Below, in pieces: positions 42,201 through 50,589 of a stretch of DNA of 64,000 bases (the stretch's first letter is position 1; each line of letters begins with the position of its first letter). The DNA comes from DATFVA01 sp963711455 (lineage in GTDB: Bacteria > Bacteroidota > Ignavibacteria > Ignavibacteriales > Ignavibacteriaceae): NCBI GenBank assembly GCA_963711455.1, contig CAVQEH010000006.1:806001-870000 (forward strand), in the 5' to 3' direction. The notes under the pieces are model-generated. The model saw only the letters and a list, made by a program, of their open reading frames with translations. It did no database searches and was not told the origin of the DNA. The position numbers and the translations under genes are program-made.

Positions 42201-44812
42201 ACTTTAGCTTCTTCCGGGGTACAGTCCAGAAATTGTATTGACTGGGGGCTTACATAGGTCAGGATAAAATCAGGATCATGAGCATAAAAAAGATTAACAC
42301 TATGTTCAAGAACCTCACCTAATTTCTGCCGGGTATTAAGCAGGGTTAATTCAATCTCTTTCCTGTCGGTAATGTTGGAGGCAATTCCATCTATGCGAAT
42401 GATTTTACCATCATTACCGAGTGTAGGTTTCGTCCTTGTTTCAATCCAGTTTATACTTCCATCAGGTTTTGTTATTCTGAACTGGTTGTCGTGCATTTTT
42501 CCTTCAGCCAAAATGGGATACCCTGCATCTACAACAGGCTTGTCTTCAGGAAGTATGATTTGGTACCACAGGTCAGGATTCCTGAAAAATGCTTCAGGGG
42601 TATAACCGAAAACAGATTCGTGAGCGGGTGATGCAAACAGCATTTTATTCTGAACAGTATCAATTGAAAAAATTGCTTCGGGCAAATTGTTATATAGATT
42701 TGTTAATTGACTTAAAGCAATTTCTTTTTGCTGCCTGGCTTGTTCCCGTTCTGTAACATCATTAATAAGGACAAGTCTTGCTATGTGATTTTCAAAATCA
42801 ATTAAATGTGATGTTGTTTCTACAAAAATTATTTCACCATTCTTTTTCCTGTGCCCGGAAATACCATTGAAATCCAGTTTGCGCATGGAGCCGTTTTTAT
42901 TTTTCTTAAGTAGCTCAAAGTCTTCAGAAGGTATTATATCTTTCAGATTCATCGAAAGAAATTCATCTCTCGAATACCCGTAATTTACTAAAGCTGCGTT
43001 ATTTACTTCCAGGAATGATAGTAATTCAGTGTCATATATCCACATTGGCTGAGGGTTATTATCAAAGAGGTACTTGTATTTTTTCTCACTGCAAAGTAAC
43101 GCTTCCTCGGCAATTTTTCGATCGGTAATATTTAGAATGGTGGATAAAAGATGCGATTTCCCATGATGAATAAAAACAGTTGAAGAAAGCAAACATTTAA
43201 GGACATGACCGGATTTTATCCTGAAATTAACTTCCATTCCATAGATATTTTCTGTTTTAATAATTTCATTACGGAATTTTATACGATCGACATCATCATT
43301 AAATAACTGTAGTTCCTCTATTGTGTGACCTATAAGTTCTTCACGTCTAAAGCCGCTATCGGATATAAAGATATCATTTACTTCTGCGATTTTACCATCC
43401 GAAAGAGCAGTAATAATCATAGCCTGCGGATTAAGCTGAAAAGCAGCTATGAATTTTCTTTCAGATTCCAGAAGTGATTCTTCAATAAGTTTTTGGGAAG
43501 TAATATCGAACAATTGTATAAGAATATATTGTTTATTGTTCAGTTCTATGGTAGATAAATTAAGCTCAGTAAATACCGGGCTGCCGTTGCGTTGAAATAT
43601 CCACTGAAAATACCTGGAATTTCCATCCTGAAATGAAGCAATGATTTTTTGATATTCATCAACTGAAGTGAGATTTAAAGACTGGTATTCGGGAGATAAA
43701 TCAACAGGATGTTTGTCAATAATATTTTTCCCGGAAAGATCGAACAGTTCTTCCGCTTTACGATTACAATCGATAATAGTTTCATTATCCAGTAAAAGCA
43801 TGGCATTACTGGAATTCTCAAAGATCGATGTAAATTTATTTTCTGCTTCACTTAGTTTTTTGAGATTATTATAATTAGTCCTGGTATAGACATAAAGAAA
43901 AAGCAATCCGCCTAAAAATGTGATCAAGCCCAGGATAATAATATTACTCAAAATGTGAACATTAACCGGGGAATAAACTTCCGCGAGATCTATTTTTGTT
44001 ACAAGATACCAGGGGGTTCCTTCAACCGGTCTGATATCTTCAACCACATCAATTCCCCTGTAGTCCATATCCTGTACTATTTGTGGAGACTTTATTAAAG
44101 AATGCAGTACTGATTTATCACGGTGGAATATTTTTTTAGAATCATATTTAAGCGGACTTATAAAGCGCGCAATTCCGTCCTTATTTTCTTTAATATATGA
44201 TTCACGTGAAGTATTGTTGGAATAACCTGAAGTTAGCAACTGGTATAATACCCTGCCGGGATCAATTTTCAGAATGATCGTCGATATGAATTTATTTTTA
44301 TAAAATAGAGGAATATATATATCAAGTGAAGGAGAATTGTTAAGAGAATCGAAATAAATACCGGAGAAATTTAATTTTTTGGTTTTTACAGCAGCATCAA
44401 GCGAATCGGAAAATATAACATTTAATCTTGAAGGGTTAAGATCAATTATCATTTTTCTATCCGGAGCCAATACGAAGAAATCTGAGTAATCATGATTTCG
44501 GTACATTTGCCTGAGCGTTTTAACAATACTTACCGAATCCGAATACTGGCTTGTTGATGAATAAGAATTTATAAATTTAATCAGTATTTCGTTACTTGAA
44601 AGATACCGGGCATCCGCCAGCCTTTCATTATGCCATTGAACAATCAGGCTTTGTTTTAATTTAGCAATGGAATTCAATTCATCTGAACGTTCAGTAAGCT
44701 CATTAACTTTGTCATTCCGGTAAAATGTAAAGGCTAAATATGCAAATAGGATAATAATAGCCAGGTGGACAAAAATCAGTAGTCTAAGTGGACGGGTAAA
44801 TGTAATATTCAT
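39263..44812 (-). CDS. Hybrid histidine kinase with sensor region, nine PAS domains, and receiver
   Basis: 1849 residues. One transmembrane segment (about 12-32) and a second (about 286-308) enclose a Cache-like extracellular sensor. I count nine PAS/PAC units between about 320 and 1455, most ending in a DITxRKxAEE-type linker. HisKA has His1480 in MSHELRTPLVGILGF, HATPase_c shows NNAVKYTEQG, SDTGIGI and GTGLGLSIT, and the C-terminal receiver has Asp1772 in AILMDINLKGMNG and Lys in ISKPF. Phosphate would pass internally to the receiver and then to an unknown partner. No neighbouring regulator is obvious. The length and PAS count are at the high end for the family. Confidence 0.92.
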   Translation of the reverse strand: MNITFTRPLRLLIFVHLAIIILFAYLAFTFYRNDKVNELTERSDELNSIAKLKQSLIVQWHNERLADARYLSSNEILIKFINSYSSTSQYSDSVSIVKTLRQMYRNHDYSDFFVLAPDRKMIIDLNPSRLNVIFSDSLDAAVKTKKLNFSGIYFDSLNNSPSLDIYIPLFYKNKFISTIILKIDPGRVLYQLLTSGYSNNTSRESYIKENKDGIARFISPLKYDSKKIFHRDKSVLHSLIKSPQIVQDMDYRGIDVVEDIRPVEGTPWYLVTKIDLAEVYSPVNVHILSNIIILGLITFLGGLLFLYVYTRTNYNNLKKLSEAENKFTSIFENSSNAMLLLDNETIIDCNRKAEELFDLSGKNIIDKHPVDLSPEYQSLNLTSVDEYQKIIASFQDGNSRYFQWIFQRNGSPVFTELNLSTIELNNKQYILIQLFDITSQKLIEESLLESERKFIAAFQLNPQAMIITALSDGKIAEVNDIFISDSGFRREELIGHTIEELQLFNDDVDRIKFRNEIIKTENIYGMEVNFRIKSGHVLKCLLSSTVFIHHGKSHLLSTILNITDRKIAEEALLCSEKKYKYLFDNNPQPMWIYDTELLSFLEVNNAALVNYGYSRDEFLSMNLKDIIPSEDFELLKKNKNGSMRKLDFNGISGHRKKNGEIIFVETTSHLIDFENHIARLVLINDVTEREQARQQKEIALSQLTNLYNNLPEAIFSIDTVQNKMLFASPAHESVFGYTPEAFFRNPDLWYQIILPEDKPVVDAGYPILAEGKMHDNQFRITKPDGSINWIETRTKPTLGNDGKIIRIDGIASNITDRKEIELTLLNTRQKLGEVLEHSVNLFYAHDPDFILTYVSPQSIQFLDCTPEEAKVNWTNFITDNPVNLKGIELTKLALDTGQRQPPYELELKKMNGELIWVEVNEAPVVKDGITISMVGSLTDVTARKKAEDNLKESQLLLTNAIEVAHMGHWQYDVISDTFKFNDQFYKMFRTSVEEVGSYTMSSSEYANKFVHPDDIQLVGKEIQGALATTDPYYHKEMEHRILYADGEIGTIVVRFNILKDENGKTIRTFGVNQDISQRKVAEEKLIESQTRFRKLIENAPDGITLVTKDGKFKYISPSAFKIFGYKSEDIIDSTRPHKLTHPDDLSAVFKAFRKIIADPLHTVSLEYRFKHRDGSWRWIESTFTNLLNEPSVQAVVINYRDINEQKFAREELKISESKYHDLFDNVNDAIMIFEPETEIVLEVNNKACEIYNIPKEKFLGLSLKTLTKDIKDGVTKINNTLRYKSYRNFESRQFMPDGRTLDLLINASVINFNGKTAILSINRDISERKIAEENIKLLSRSIEQSQVSVVITDPQGIIQYVNNKFTELTGYSFNEVNGSSINILHSDYHPPDYYQSIWNTILSGKDWHGELLIPKKNGECYWENAVFSPIINEGGKITNIVGVKEDITEKKKMIEELISAKEKAEEANILKSHFLANMSHELRTPLVGILGFAELLSDETTDADHLEMTETILRSGRRLLETLNSILDISRIEANKQDINPEIINIGDILTESIQLFKPSAKEKGLSLNLIIPGQMPVFLSDRDMLIKIFNNLINNAVKYTEQGSVTIKVSTDIDIPQKSISIEVSDTGIGINKKHQEIIFEPFRQVSEGLSRTFEGTGLGLSITQKLVKILNGTISLKSNPGIGSTFTIKFPIEERKIMPPIIDDKTKVLIDSKQNLNNSMASILLVEDDKINASVVKAYLNNYTFVDHVIDGSEAVNICKEKYFDAILMDINLKGMNGVEAAHNIRLINEHFLSVPIIAMTAYAMKGDKERFLSDGFDYYISKPFRRSELLDVLSNVIKMDNYIVQD

Positions 44813-45080
44813 CTATTCTTCTTTGTCATATTGCAATAAATGACATGAATAATGCCATTAATTCCCGATCAATTTTCTTAATAACAGGAATTAATTATCA
44901 ATTTATTATCGCATAAAAACCAACTTTTTCAAGTCAATCATATTTCACAGAATATTTTTTCAGCATTATAAATTTTTGATTGCTTCGCCTAATTTGTCTT
45001 CACTATGGATGTTTATCAAATTCTTATTATAATAGCGAACTTCTTAAATGATATTTCCACAATAATAAAAAGAAGGAATT

Positions 45081-46400
45081 ATGACTAAAAAACCTGAACT
45101 GCTTTCTTTAACTCCTGCTGACTTTATCAGCTTCCTTAAAAAAGAGAACATCCGTAAATTTTTTTTCGCTTATGATGATAAAAATAAAAACCTTATCGCA
45201 TCGCATAGAAAATTGCAGACAATAGCAGATTATTTTGTTGAAGATAAAAGAGATTTTTTAGAGCATGAAGGATGGTTCTGTAAAGTTTCGGAAAATTATA
45301 ATATGCTCCTTGGTGCTTATGTTCACAGAACAAACAGGGGACAGGCTGCCGGTGGTGTGAGATACTGGGAATATAATTCCATTGAATCCTATTTCAGGGA
45401 TGGCTTGAGACTCGGTGCCGGAATGGCTTTTAAAAATGCACTTGCCGGTTTATGGTGGGGCGGCGGAAAAGGAGTTATAGCCCATAACCCGGAATATGAT
45501 AAGATGAACCCTGAAGTAAGAGAGAAAATATATAAAGAATATGGTTTCTTTATCTCTTCATTGAACGGATGTTATGTAACAGCCGAAGATGTAGGAACAA
45601 GTGTTGAAGATATGGCAAATGTTTTTTCGGGGACAAGATTTACTACCTGTATTCCGCCGGAATTAGGTGGCAGCGGAAACCCTTCAACACCTACTGCAAG
45701 AGGAGTAATTTCCGGGATGGAAGCTGCTTTAGAATTTTTGGGGATGGGATCTCTTAAAGGAAAAACAATCGCGCTCCAGGGATTAGGACACGTAGGAGAA
45801 CCTTTAGTTCGATTTTTATTTGATAAAAAGGTCAAAAAAGTAATCGCCGCAGATATAAACCCGGAAAATATTATTTCTGCGAAGAAAAAATATTATGAAA
45901 GAAATTTCGACTGTAAATTAATTGATAAGAATGATATCCATATTTTCAGTGAAGCTTGTGATATTATTTCACCAAATGCAACAGGTGCTGTGCTTAATCC
46001 TCAAACAATCCCTATACTTAAAGCAAAAATAGTTTGTGGTGCAGCTAATAACCAGCTTGAAGATATGCAAAGAGATGGAAGTTCTTTACACAATAAAGGA
46101 ATTTATTACGTGCCGGATTTCCTTACTAACAGAATGGGAATCGTAACCTGCGCAAATGAACAATACGGGTATATCAATAATGATCCGTTGATTGAAGATC
46201 ATTTCAACAAAAGTTGGAAACATTCAATATTTAACAGGACAATGCAGATACTTAGAGAATCCAAAGATAAAAATGTTCCGACTGCAGAAATTGCGTTGAA
46301 GCTGGCAGATAAACTTTCACGGAAAAATCATCCGATATTTGGACACAGGGGAAAGCAAATTATACAATCGTTAGTTGAGAATAAGTGGCATTTAAAATGA
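45081..46400 (+). CDS. Leu/Phe/Val-type amino acid dehydrogenase
   Basis: 439 residues. The catalytic region has Lys118 (GMAFKNAL) and Lys130 (WWGGGKGVI), spaced twelve residues apart as in leucine dehydrogenases, then VTAEDVGTSVEDM and GNPSTPTARGV. The Rossmann domain contains ALQGLGHVGEPL with Asp after the second strand (AADIN), which suggests NAD preference. The reaction would be reversible oxidative deamination of a branched or aromatic amino acid. The protein is longer than typical leucine dehydrogenases (about 350-365), with about 60 extra N-terminal residues. AAGGA precedes the ATG. It is divergent from the kinase gene, with a 268-base gap. Confidence 0.86.
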   Translation: MTKKPELLSLTPADFISFLKKENIRKFFFAYDDKNKNLIASHRKLQTIADYFVEDKRDFLEHEGWFCKVSENYNMLLGAYVHRTNRGQAAGGVRYWEYNSIESYFRDGLRLGAGMAFKNALAGLWWGGGKGVIAHNPEYDKMNPEVREKIYKEYGFFISSLNGCYVTAEDVGTSVEDMANVFSGTRFTTCIPPELGGSGNPSTPTARGVISGMEAALEFLGMGSLKGKTIALQGLGHVGEPLVRFLFDKKVKKVIAADINPENIISAKKKYYERNFDCKLIDKNDIHIFSEACDIISPNATGAVLNPQTIPILKAKIVCGAANNQLEDMQRDGSSLHNKGIYYVPDFLTNRMGIVTCANEQYGYINNDPLIEDHFNKSWKHSIFNRTMQILRESKDKNVPTAEIALKLADKLSRKNHPIFGHRGKQIIQSLVENKWHLK

Positions 46401-46417
46401 TTTAATTACCTTTTCTG

Positions 46418-46906
46418 TTATAAATGGTTTACTGTGAATCCATATCTTTGATGAAGATAATCTGCTGCAATTGATCTATGGCAGGCTAATGGATTTTTCT
46501 CAACGCAGAATAAAACTATTCTTTTTGAACCAAGTTTTTTGAATTGATCAATCAGATTTTGAAAATCAAATTTCTTAAGCACTTTGTTTTTATAAGTTGA
46601 AATAAATTCTTCAGATAAAGTTTCTCTCTTACGTTGTGTAGTTCCCGATTGTTTATCTGCTTTATATTGAAGCTTACGAATCTCATCAGGAGTTGACAAA
46701 TCTAAAACATGAATGTATTTTATATTTAATTCAGAAAGATAAGATTGTAATCTGTTACTATTTGCAAATGAATATTCAGATCCTCTGACGCCCCGTCTTT
46801 TTCGTATATCGCAAAATGTATCTATCTTATTCCTCTTAAGTTTATTAAAGAATGAATCTTTGGTGGAACCGTAAACCCCTATAGTGTAAATTTCAATGTC
46901 CGGCAT
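46418..46906 (-). CDS. DUF488 family protein
   Basis: 162 residues from ATG 46906, which has AGAGGAAA upstream; an upstream in-frame TTG lacks this. DUF488 features seen are IEIYTIGVYGSTKDSFFNKL, CDIRKRRGVRGSEYSFANS and the C-terminal FCVEKNPLACHRSIAADYL, with a conserved Cys-His. The family's biochemical role is not established. It converges on the dehydrogenase gene with 17 bases between stops. Confidence 0.82.
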   Translation of the reverse strand: MPDIEIYTIGVYGSTKDSFFNKLKRNKIDTFCDIRKRRGVRGSEYSFANSNRLQSYLSELNIKYIHVLDLSTPDEIRKLQYKADKQSGTTQRKRETLSEEFISTYKNKVLKKFDFQNLIDQFKKLGSKRIVLFCVEKNPLACHRSIAADYLHQRYGFTVNHL

Positions 46907-47163
46907 AATTATTTCCTCTGAATATTTAGATGACAACAAATATAAAAAAAAAGTTCAAGTTCAAGATTAAGTCCAAGAATAGATTCAGGGTGAGTGAATT
47001 TTTAATTCATATGAACTTAAGAATTATAAAAAATGTATTCAGAAAATCTTTCTTTATTTGCCAGGCTTAGAGAATAAGATTATTTTTACAAAACAATATG
47101 ATGTCCAATGAAACAGCCCGGGATAGAATTATCTAAACATAATTTTAAATTGTAATTTTAATT

Positions 47164-48009
47164 ATGAAATCTAAAATTGTATTTGTTCTCATAATAGCCT
47201 TCAGCAGTTGTACTTACTCACAGAGTTATTACACTTTAACCGGACATGTTAGTGACGCTGAAAATGGGGATAATTTAATAGGTGCAAATATTGTTGTGCT
47301 GGGTTTAAACTTGGGTGCGGCTACTGATGTAAACGGAAATTTTATTATAAAAAATATCCCTAATGGAGTACACATAATAAAATGCGATTACATTGGATAT
47401 AAATTTCGGAAGGACACTGTTCAATTTAGCGGTGAAGAAAAAACTGTAAATCTTAAGATTGAATTAAAAATTCCGAGAGGGACAATTATATTTAATCCTG
47501 AGATAGAAGAATATCAAAATCGTTTAAAAAAGTTGGCTGAGAAAGACAGTCTTCTGAATATTCATATAGATAGCTTGAAATATAATGATGGAAATGTTAC
47601 TGCGTTTTTAAAGTTTATTAATCTTAGTTCTGATACCTTATATGTTATTAAAGCCTGTTCTTGTTTTCATGTTATAAAATCATCTGTTATTTCTTTGAAC
47701 GATTCCGGAATTGTAAAAAGTAATGTTATTTTACTTGATTGTGATGTAATACCATATAGTTTAATTAATATGTCTGATTTAATTATGATTAAACCGTTTA
47801 CAACAATTGAGTATCCACCTACACCGATATATGAATACAACTTTAACTTTAAATGGTTTCCTGTCGGTAAATATAGTCTAAGAGTAAAATATAAGTTTGG
47901 AGGTCCTGCATCACTTTCCGGAAGTTATGCATCGCCGCTGGATGATGCAATCCTTCTTGCCTTAAGAGGAGAATTTAATTCCGATAATTATGCGGAATTT
48001 GAGAAATAA
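47164..48009 (+). CDS. Exported carboxypeptidase-regulatory-like domain protein
   Basis: 281 residues with signal peptide MKSKIVFVLIIAFSSCTYSQ. Cys16 in the signal region might make it a lipoprotein, but the motif is weak. Residues about 24-100 match the CarboxypepD_reg-like beta-sandwich (LTGHVSDAENGDNLIGANIVV, ATDVNGNFIIKNIPNG). The remaining 180 residues are unrecognised. There is no TonB-dependent barrel or sorting domain. ATGTCCAATG lies about 60 bases upstream, resembling the start of the repeated leader described at 48108. Confidence 0.75.
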   Translation: MKSKIVFVLIIAFSSCTYSQSYYTLTGHVSDAENGDNLIGANIVVLGLNLGAATDVNGNFIIKNIPNGVHIIKCDYIGYKFRKDTVQFSGEEKTVNLKIELKIPRGTIIFNPEIEEYQNRLKKLAEKDSLLNIHIDSLKYNDGNVTAFLKFINLSSDTLYVIKACSCFHVIKSSVISLNDSGIVKSNVILLDCDVIPYSLINMSDLIMIKPFTTIEYPPTPIYEYNFNFKWFPVGKYSLRVKYKFGGPASLSGSYASPLDDAILLALRGEFNSDNYAEFEK

Positions 48010-48107
48010 GGGGAAAAGTCTTTATGAACCTTCCTAAATAATATTTATTTTATTTTGTCCATCCTTCATCTTTCGGGATATATTATCAAAAATATTTTTT
48101 CCATTAA

Positions 48108-48179
48108 TGTCCAATTTCCATTATCTCAATCATTATTGAAGTGTAATTCATACATTCAATAAAATAAAAGGTGAATAAA
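48108..48179 (+). promoter_or_regulatory. Duplicated promoter-like leader, copy A
   Basis: TGTCCAATTTC (48108-48118), TATCTCA, an ATTATT stretch, GTAATTCA, then AAAATAAAAGGTGAATAAA up to the ATG at 48180. The same blocks in the same order precede the gene at 48772. The TGTCCA block could be the -35 element of an ECF-type promoter; the -10 cannot be assigned by eye. Confidence 0.5.
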
Positions 48180-48656
48180 ATGGAACAAAGAATTAGTGCA
48201 GTTGAAAAAGGTTATAAGGCTTTGTCATCGTTAAATAGTCTGGGAGCATACCTGGCAAAGTCACCTATTGAAGAAAAACTTTTAAATTTAATTTACTTCA
48301 GAGTATCACAAATCAATGGCTGTGCTTTTTGTCTCGACATGCATTCAAAAGACTTACTTGCAGAGGGCGAAACAGAACAACGTCTTTATGTTTTGGATGC
48401 CTGGCGGGATGCACCTTTCTATACTGAGAGGGAACGCGCAGCATTAGCCTGGGCAGAAGCAGTTACCAAATGTGATGTGCCTGATGAAATCTATAACCAA
48501 ACGCGAAAACAATTTTCTGAATCCGAATTGATTGATTTGACTATGGCGGTAATAGCTATTAATTCATACAATCGAATTAATATCGCTTTTAGAACTACTG
48601 CCGGAACTTATACTCCAGGCCAATTCAGAAAAATTAAAGAAAGTGAATTTGCCTGA
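48180..48656 (+). CDS. AhpD-like/carboxymuconolactone decarboxylase family protein
   Basis: 158 residues from ATG 48180, which has AGGTG five bases upstream; an in-frame GTG at 48171 overlaps this site. The AhpD-like redox motif is present: Cys48-x2-Cys51-x3-His55 in NGCAFCLDMHSKDL, followed by WRDAPFYTERERAALAWAEAV. Such proteins are peroxidase-related thiol reductants. Its leader closely resembles that of the following DGPF gene, and both precede an ECF sigma factor, so a common stress response is likely. Confidence 0.88.
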   Translation: MEQRISAVEKGYKALSSLNSLGAYLAKSPIEEKLLNLIYFRVSQINGCAFCLDMHSKDLLAEGETEQRLYVLDAWRDAPFYTERERAALAWAEAVTKCDVPDEIYNQTRKQFSESELIDLTMAVIAINSYNRINIAFRTTAGTYTPGQFRKIKESEFA

Positions 48657-48701
48657 GGCTGATTGACGGAAAGCAAGAAAATCAAAATATTTTTTTTGTA
48701 A

Positions 48702-48771
48702 AGTCCAATTTCTTATATCTCAGTTATTAATAAGTAATTCAAATAATTATAAAATAAAAAGGATGAACAAA
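48702..48771 (+). promoter_or_regulatory. Duplicated promoter-like leader, copy B
   Basis: AGTCCAATTTC (48702-48712), TATCTCA, TTATTAATAAGTAATTCA, then AAAATAAAAAGGATGAACAAA up to the ATG at 48772. It aligns with 48108-48179 over its whole length with short indels. Confidence 0.5.
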
Positions 48772-49110
48772 ATGAAGGAATTCATGCTATTATTCAGACA
48801 ACCCAGTTTTGATCATAGTAATCTTTCACCAAAAGAAATGCAGGCACTCTCAAAGAAATGGCAGGATTGGGCAGGGGCAATCCAGAAACAAGGCAAATTA
48901 GTAAACAACGGTCAGCGCCTTTCTTTGGAGGGGAAAGTTCTCAGAGCAGGAGGGGTTATCACAGACGGACCTTTCGTTGAAATTAAAGAACGGCTTGGTA
49001 GCTTTATAGTTATTAATGCCGAAAATCTTGATGAAGCCGTAACCTTGGCTCATGGATGCCCGGTGCTGGATGCAGATGGCAGTGTTGAAATAAGACCAAT
49101 CTATGGATAA
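48772..49110 (+). CDS. DGPF/YCII-family protein
   Basis: 112 residues from ATG 48772 (AAGG nine bases upstream). It has the YCII-like dimeric alpha/beta barrel pattern and the DGPF signature at residues 65-68 (GVITDGPFVEIKERLGSF). DGPF proteins are typically encoded next to ECF42 sigma factors, and one follows here. The biochemical role of the family is not established. Confidence 0.88.
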   Translation: MKEFMLLFRQPSFDHSNLSPKEMQALSKKWQDWAGAIQKQGKLVNNGQRLSLEGKVLRAGGVITDGPFVEIKERLGSFIVINAENLDEAVTLAHGCPVLDADGSVEIRPIYG

Positions 49111-49122
49111 GAGATAATGAGG

Positions 49123-49168
49123 CGAATGGTCGAATGAAAAAAGACCAGATTCATCATTCGATCATTCG
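49123..49168 (+). promoter_or_regulatory. Inverted repeat covering the sigma factor translation start region
   Basis: CGAATGGTCGAATGA (49123-49137) and TCATTCGATCATTCG (49154-49168) pair with one G-T mismatch around 16 bases. The stem ends nine bases before the ATG at 49178, where a ribosome-binding site would be expected, and no AGGAG-like sequence is seen there. It could limit translation of the sigma factor or act as a partial terminator. Confidence 0.6.
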
Positions 49169-49177
49169 TTGATTTTT

Positions 49178-50407
49178 ATGGCACAAGAACCTTTAAAGAA
49201 TTTATTTCAAAACGAATTTTCAAAGATGGTTGCTGTTATCAGCAAACTCTACGGGCTGGATCATATCGAAATTGCTGAAGATATTGTCAGTGAAACATTT
49301 TTGTTGGCAGCGGAGACCTGGGGAATTAAAGGCATTCCTCCAAATCCGGCTGCGTGGCTATATGTGGTAGCAAAGCAGAAGACACTTTATCATTTCAGAA
49401 GAAATAAAATATTTGAGAAAAAAGTAATTCCTGAACTAACTGAAATCCGGAATAATGATGTTGTGAATCCTGAATTAGATTTTTCGTCGGAGAATATAAA
49501 AGACAGTCAGTTACAGATGATGTTTGCAGTTTGTAATCCCATAATAGCAAGCGAGGCTCAGATTGGTCTTGCTTTGCGTATCCTGTGCGGATTTGGAATT
49601 GATGAAATTGCCGAAGCATTCCTGACAAGCAAAGATACTATCAACAAAAGATTATTCAGAGCTAAAGAAAAATTGAGAACTGAAAAAGTCCAGATGGAAT
49701 TCCCGGCGGAGAATGAAATTACCAACAGGCTTGATAACGTACTTCATATAATATACTTATTGTTCAATGAGGGATATTATTCCAAAACGAAAAATCAGAT
49801 TCTGCAAAAAGATCTTTGCCTGGAAGCACTCCGTTTAGGATTAATGCTAACGGAATACGAAAAAACTAATCTTCCTAAAACCAATGCTTTAATGTCGCTG
49901 ATGTGTTTTCATGCTTCACGTTTTGAAGCAAGGCAAACAGAAAAGGATTCCTTCATTCTTTATGAAGATCAAAATGAAGAATTATGGGATACGGAGTTAA
50001 TTAATCAAGGGATCTATTTTTTAAATCTATCAGCACATGGAGATGAAATAAGCTCATATCATTTGGAAGCGAGAATTGCATATTGGCACTGCATAAAAGA
50101 AGATACTGATGAAAAATGGAAGGAAATTCTGCGGTTATATGATAAGCTTATGCTGATTAATTTTTCCCCGGAGGTTTTGCTTAACAGGACTTTTGCCTTG
50201 TATAAAGTAAAGGGAAGATATGCTGCTTTGGCTGAAGCAGAAAAACTAAACCAGGAAAACAACCATTTTTATTTTTTACTTCTTGGTGAACTTTATAAAG
50301 ATTATGACAACTTAAAAGCAAAGCATAATTTTCAAAAGGCTTTTTCATTAGCAAGAACACAGGCTGAAAGAGAAGGCATTCAAAGAAAAATTAACGGGAT
50401 TCATTAA
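49178..50407 (+). CDS. ECF42-like sigma factor with long C-terminal extension
   Basis: 409 residues from ATG 49178 (a TTG at 49169 is also in frame). Sigma region 2 is near residues 10-75 (HIEIAEDIVSETFLLAAETW, PAAWLYVVAKQKTLYHFRR), and region 4 near 115-165 (FGIDEIAEAFLTSKDTINKRLFRAKEKLR). The C-terminal 230 residues are a helical, TPR-like extension (NEGYYSK, LCLEALRLGLML, ALMSLMCFHASR, LNRTFALYKVKGRYAALAEAE). This domain order plus the upstream DGPF gene defines ECF42. No anti-sigma gene is adjacent, as is usual for that group. It probably controls the two preceding genes. Confidence 0.88.
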   Translation: MAQEPLKNLFQNEFSKMVAVISKLYGLDHIEIAEDIVSETFLLAAETWGIKGIPPNPAAWLYVVAKQKTLYHFRRNKIFEKKVIPELTEIRNNDVVNPELDFSSENIKDSQLQMMFAVCNPIIASEAQIGLALRILCGFGIDEIAEAFLTSKDTINKRLFRAKEKLRTEKVQMEFPAENEITNRLDNVLHIIYLLFNEGYYSKTKNQILQKDLCLEALRLGLMLTEYEKTNLPKTNALMSLMCFHASRFEARQTEKDSFILYEDQNEELWDTELINQGIYFLNLSAHGDEISSYHLEARIAYWHCIKEDTDEKWKEILRLYDKLMLINFSPEVLLNRTFALYKVKGRYAALAEAEKLNQENNHFYFLLLGELYKDYDNLKAKHNFQKAFSLARTQAEREGIQRKINGIH

Positions 50408-50589
50408 AATTATTTAAAACATAAAACTAAACCTTCCCTTATCCATTATATCCTATAATTTGTCCCTCTAAAATCAGAACCTTTAGTAAAAGCTGAACAG
50501 ATATTTGTGTCCGGGTTCATTAAACTTTATTCCATTAATGCATATAATTAAAAAAAATAATTTCCCATTTATTTAGGAGACGTAATATT

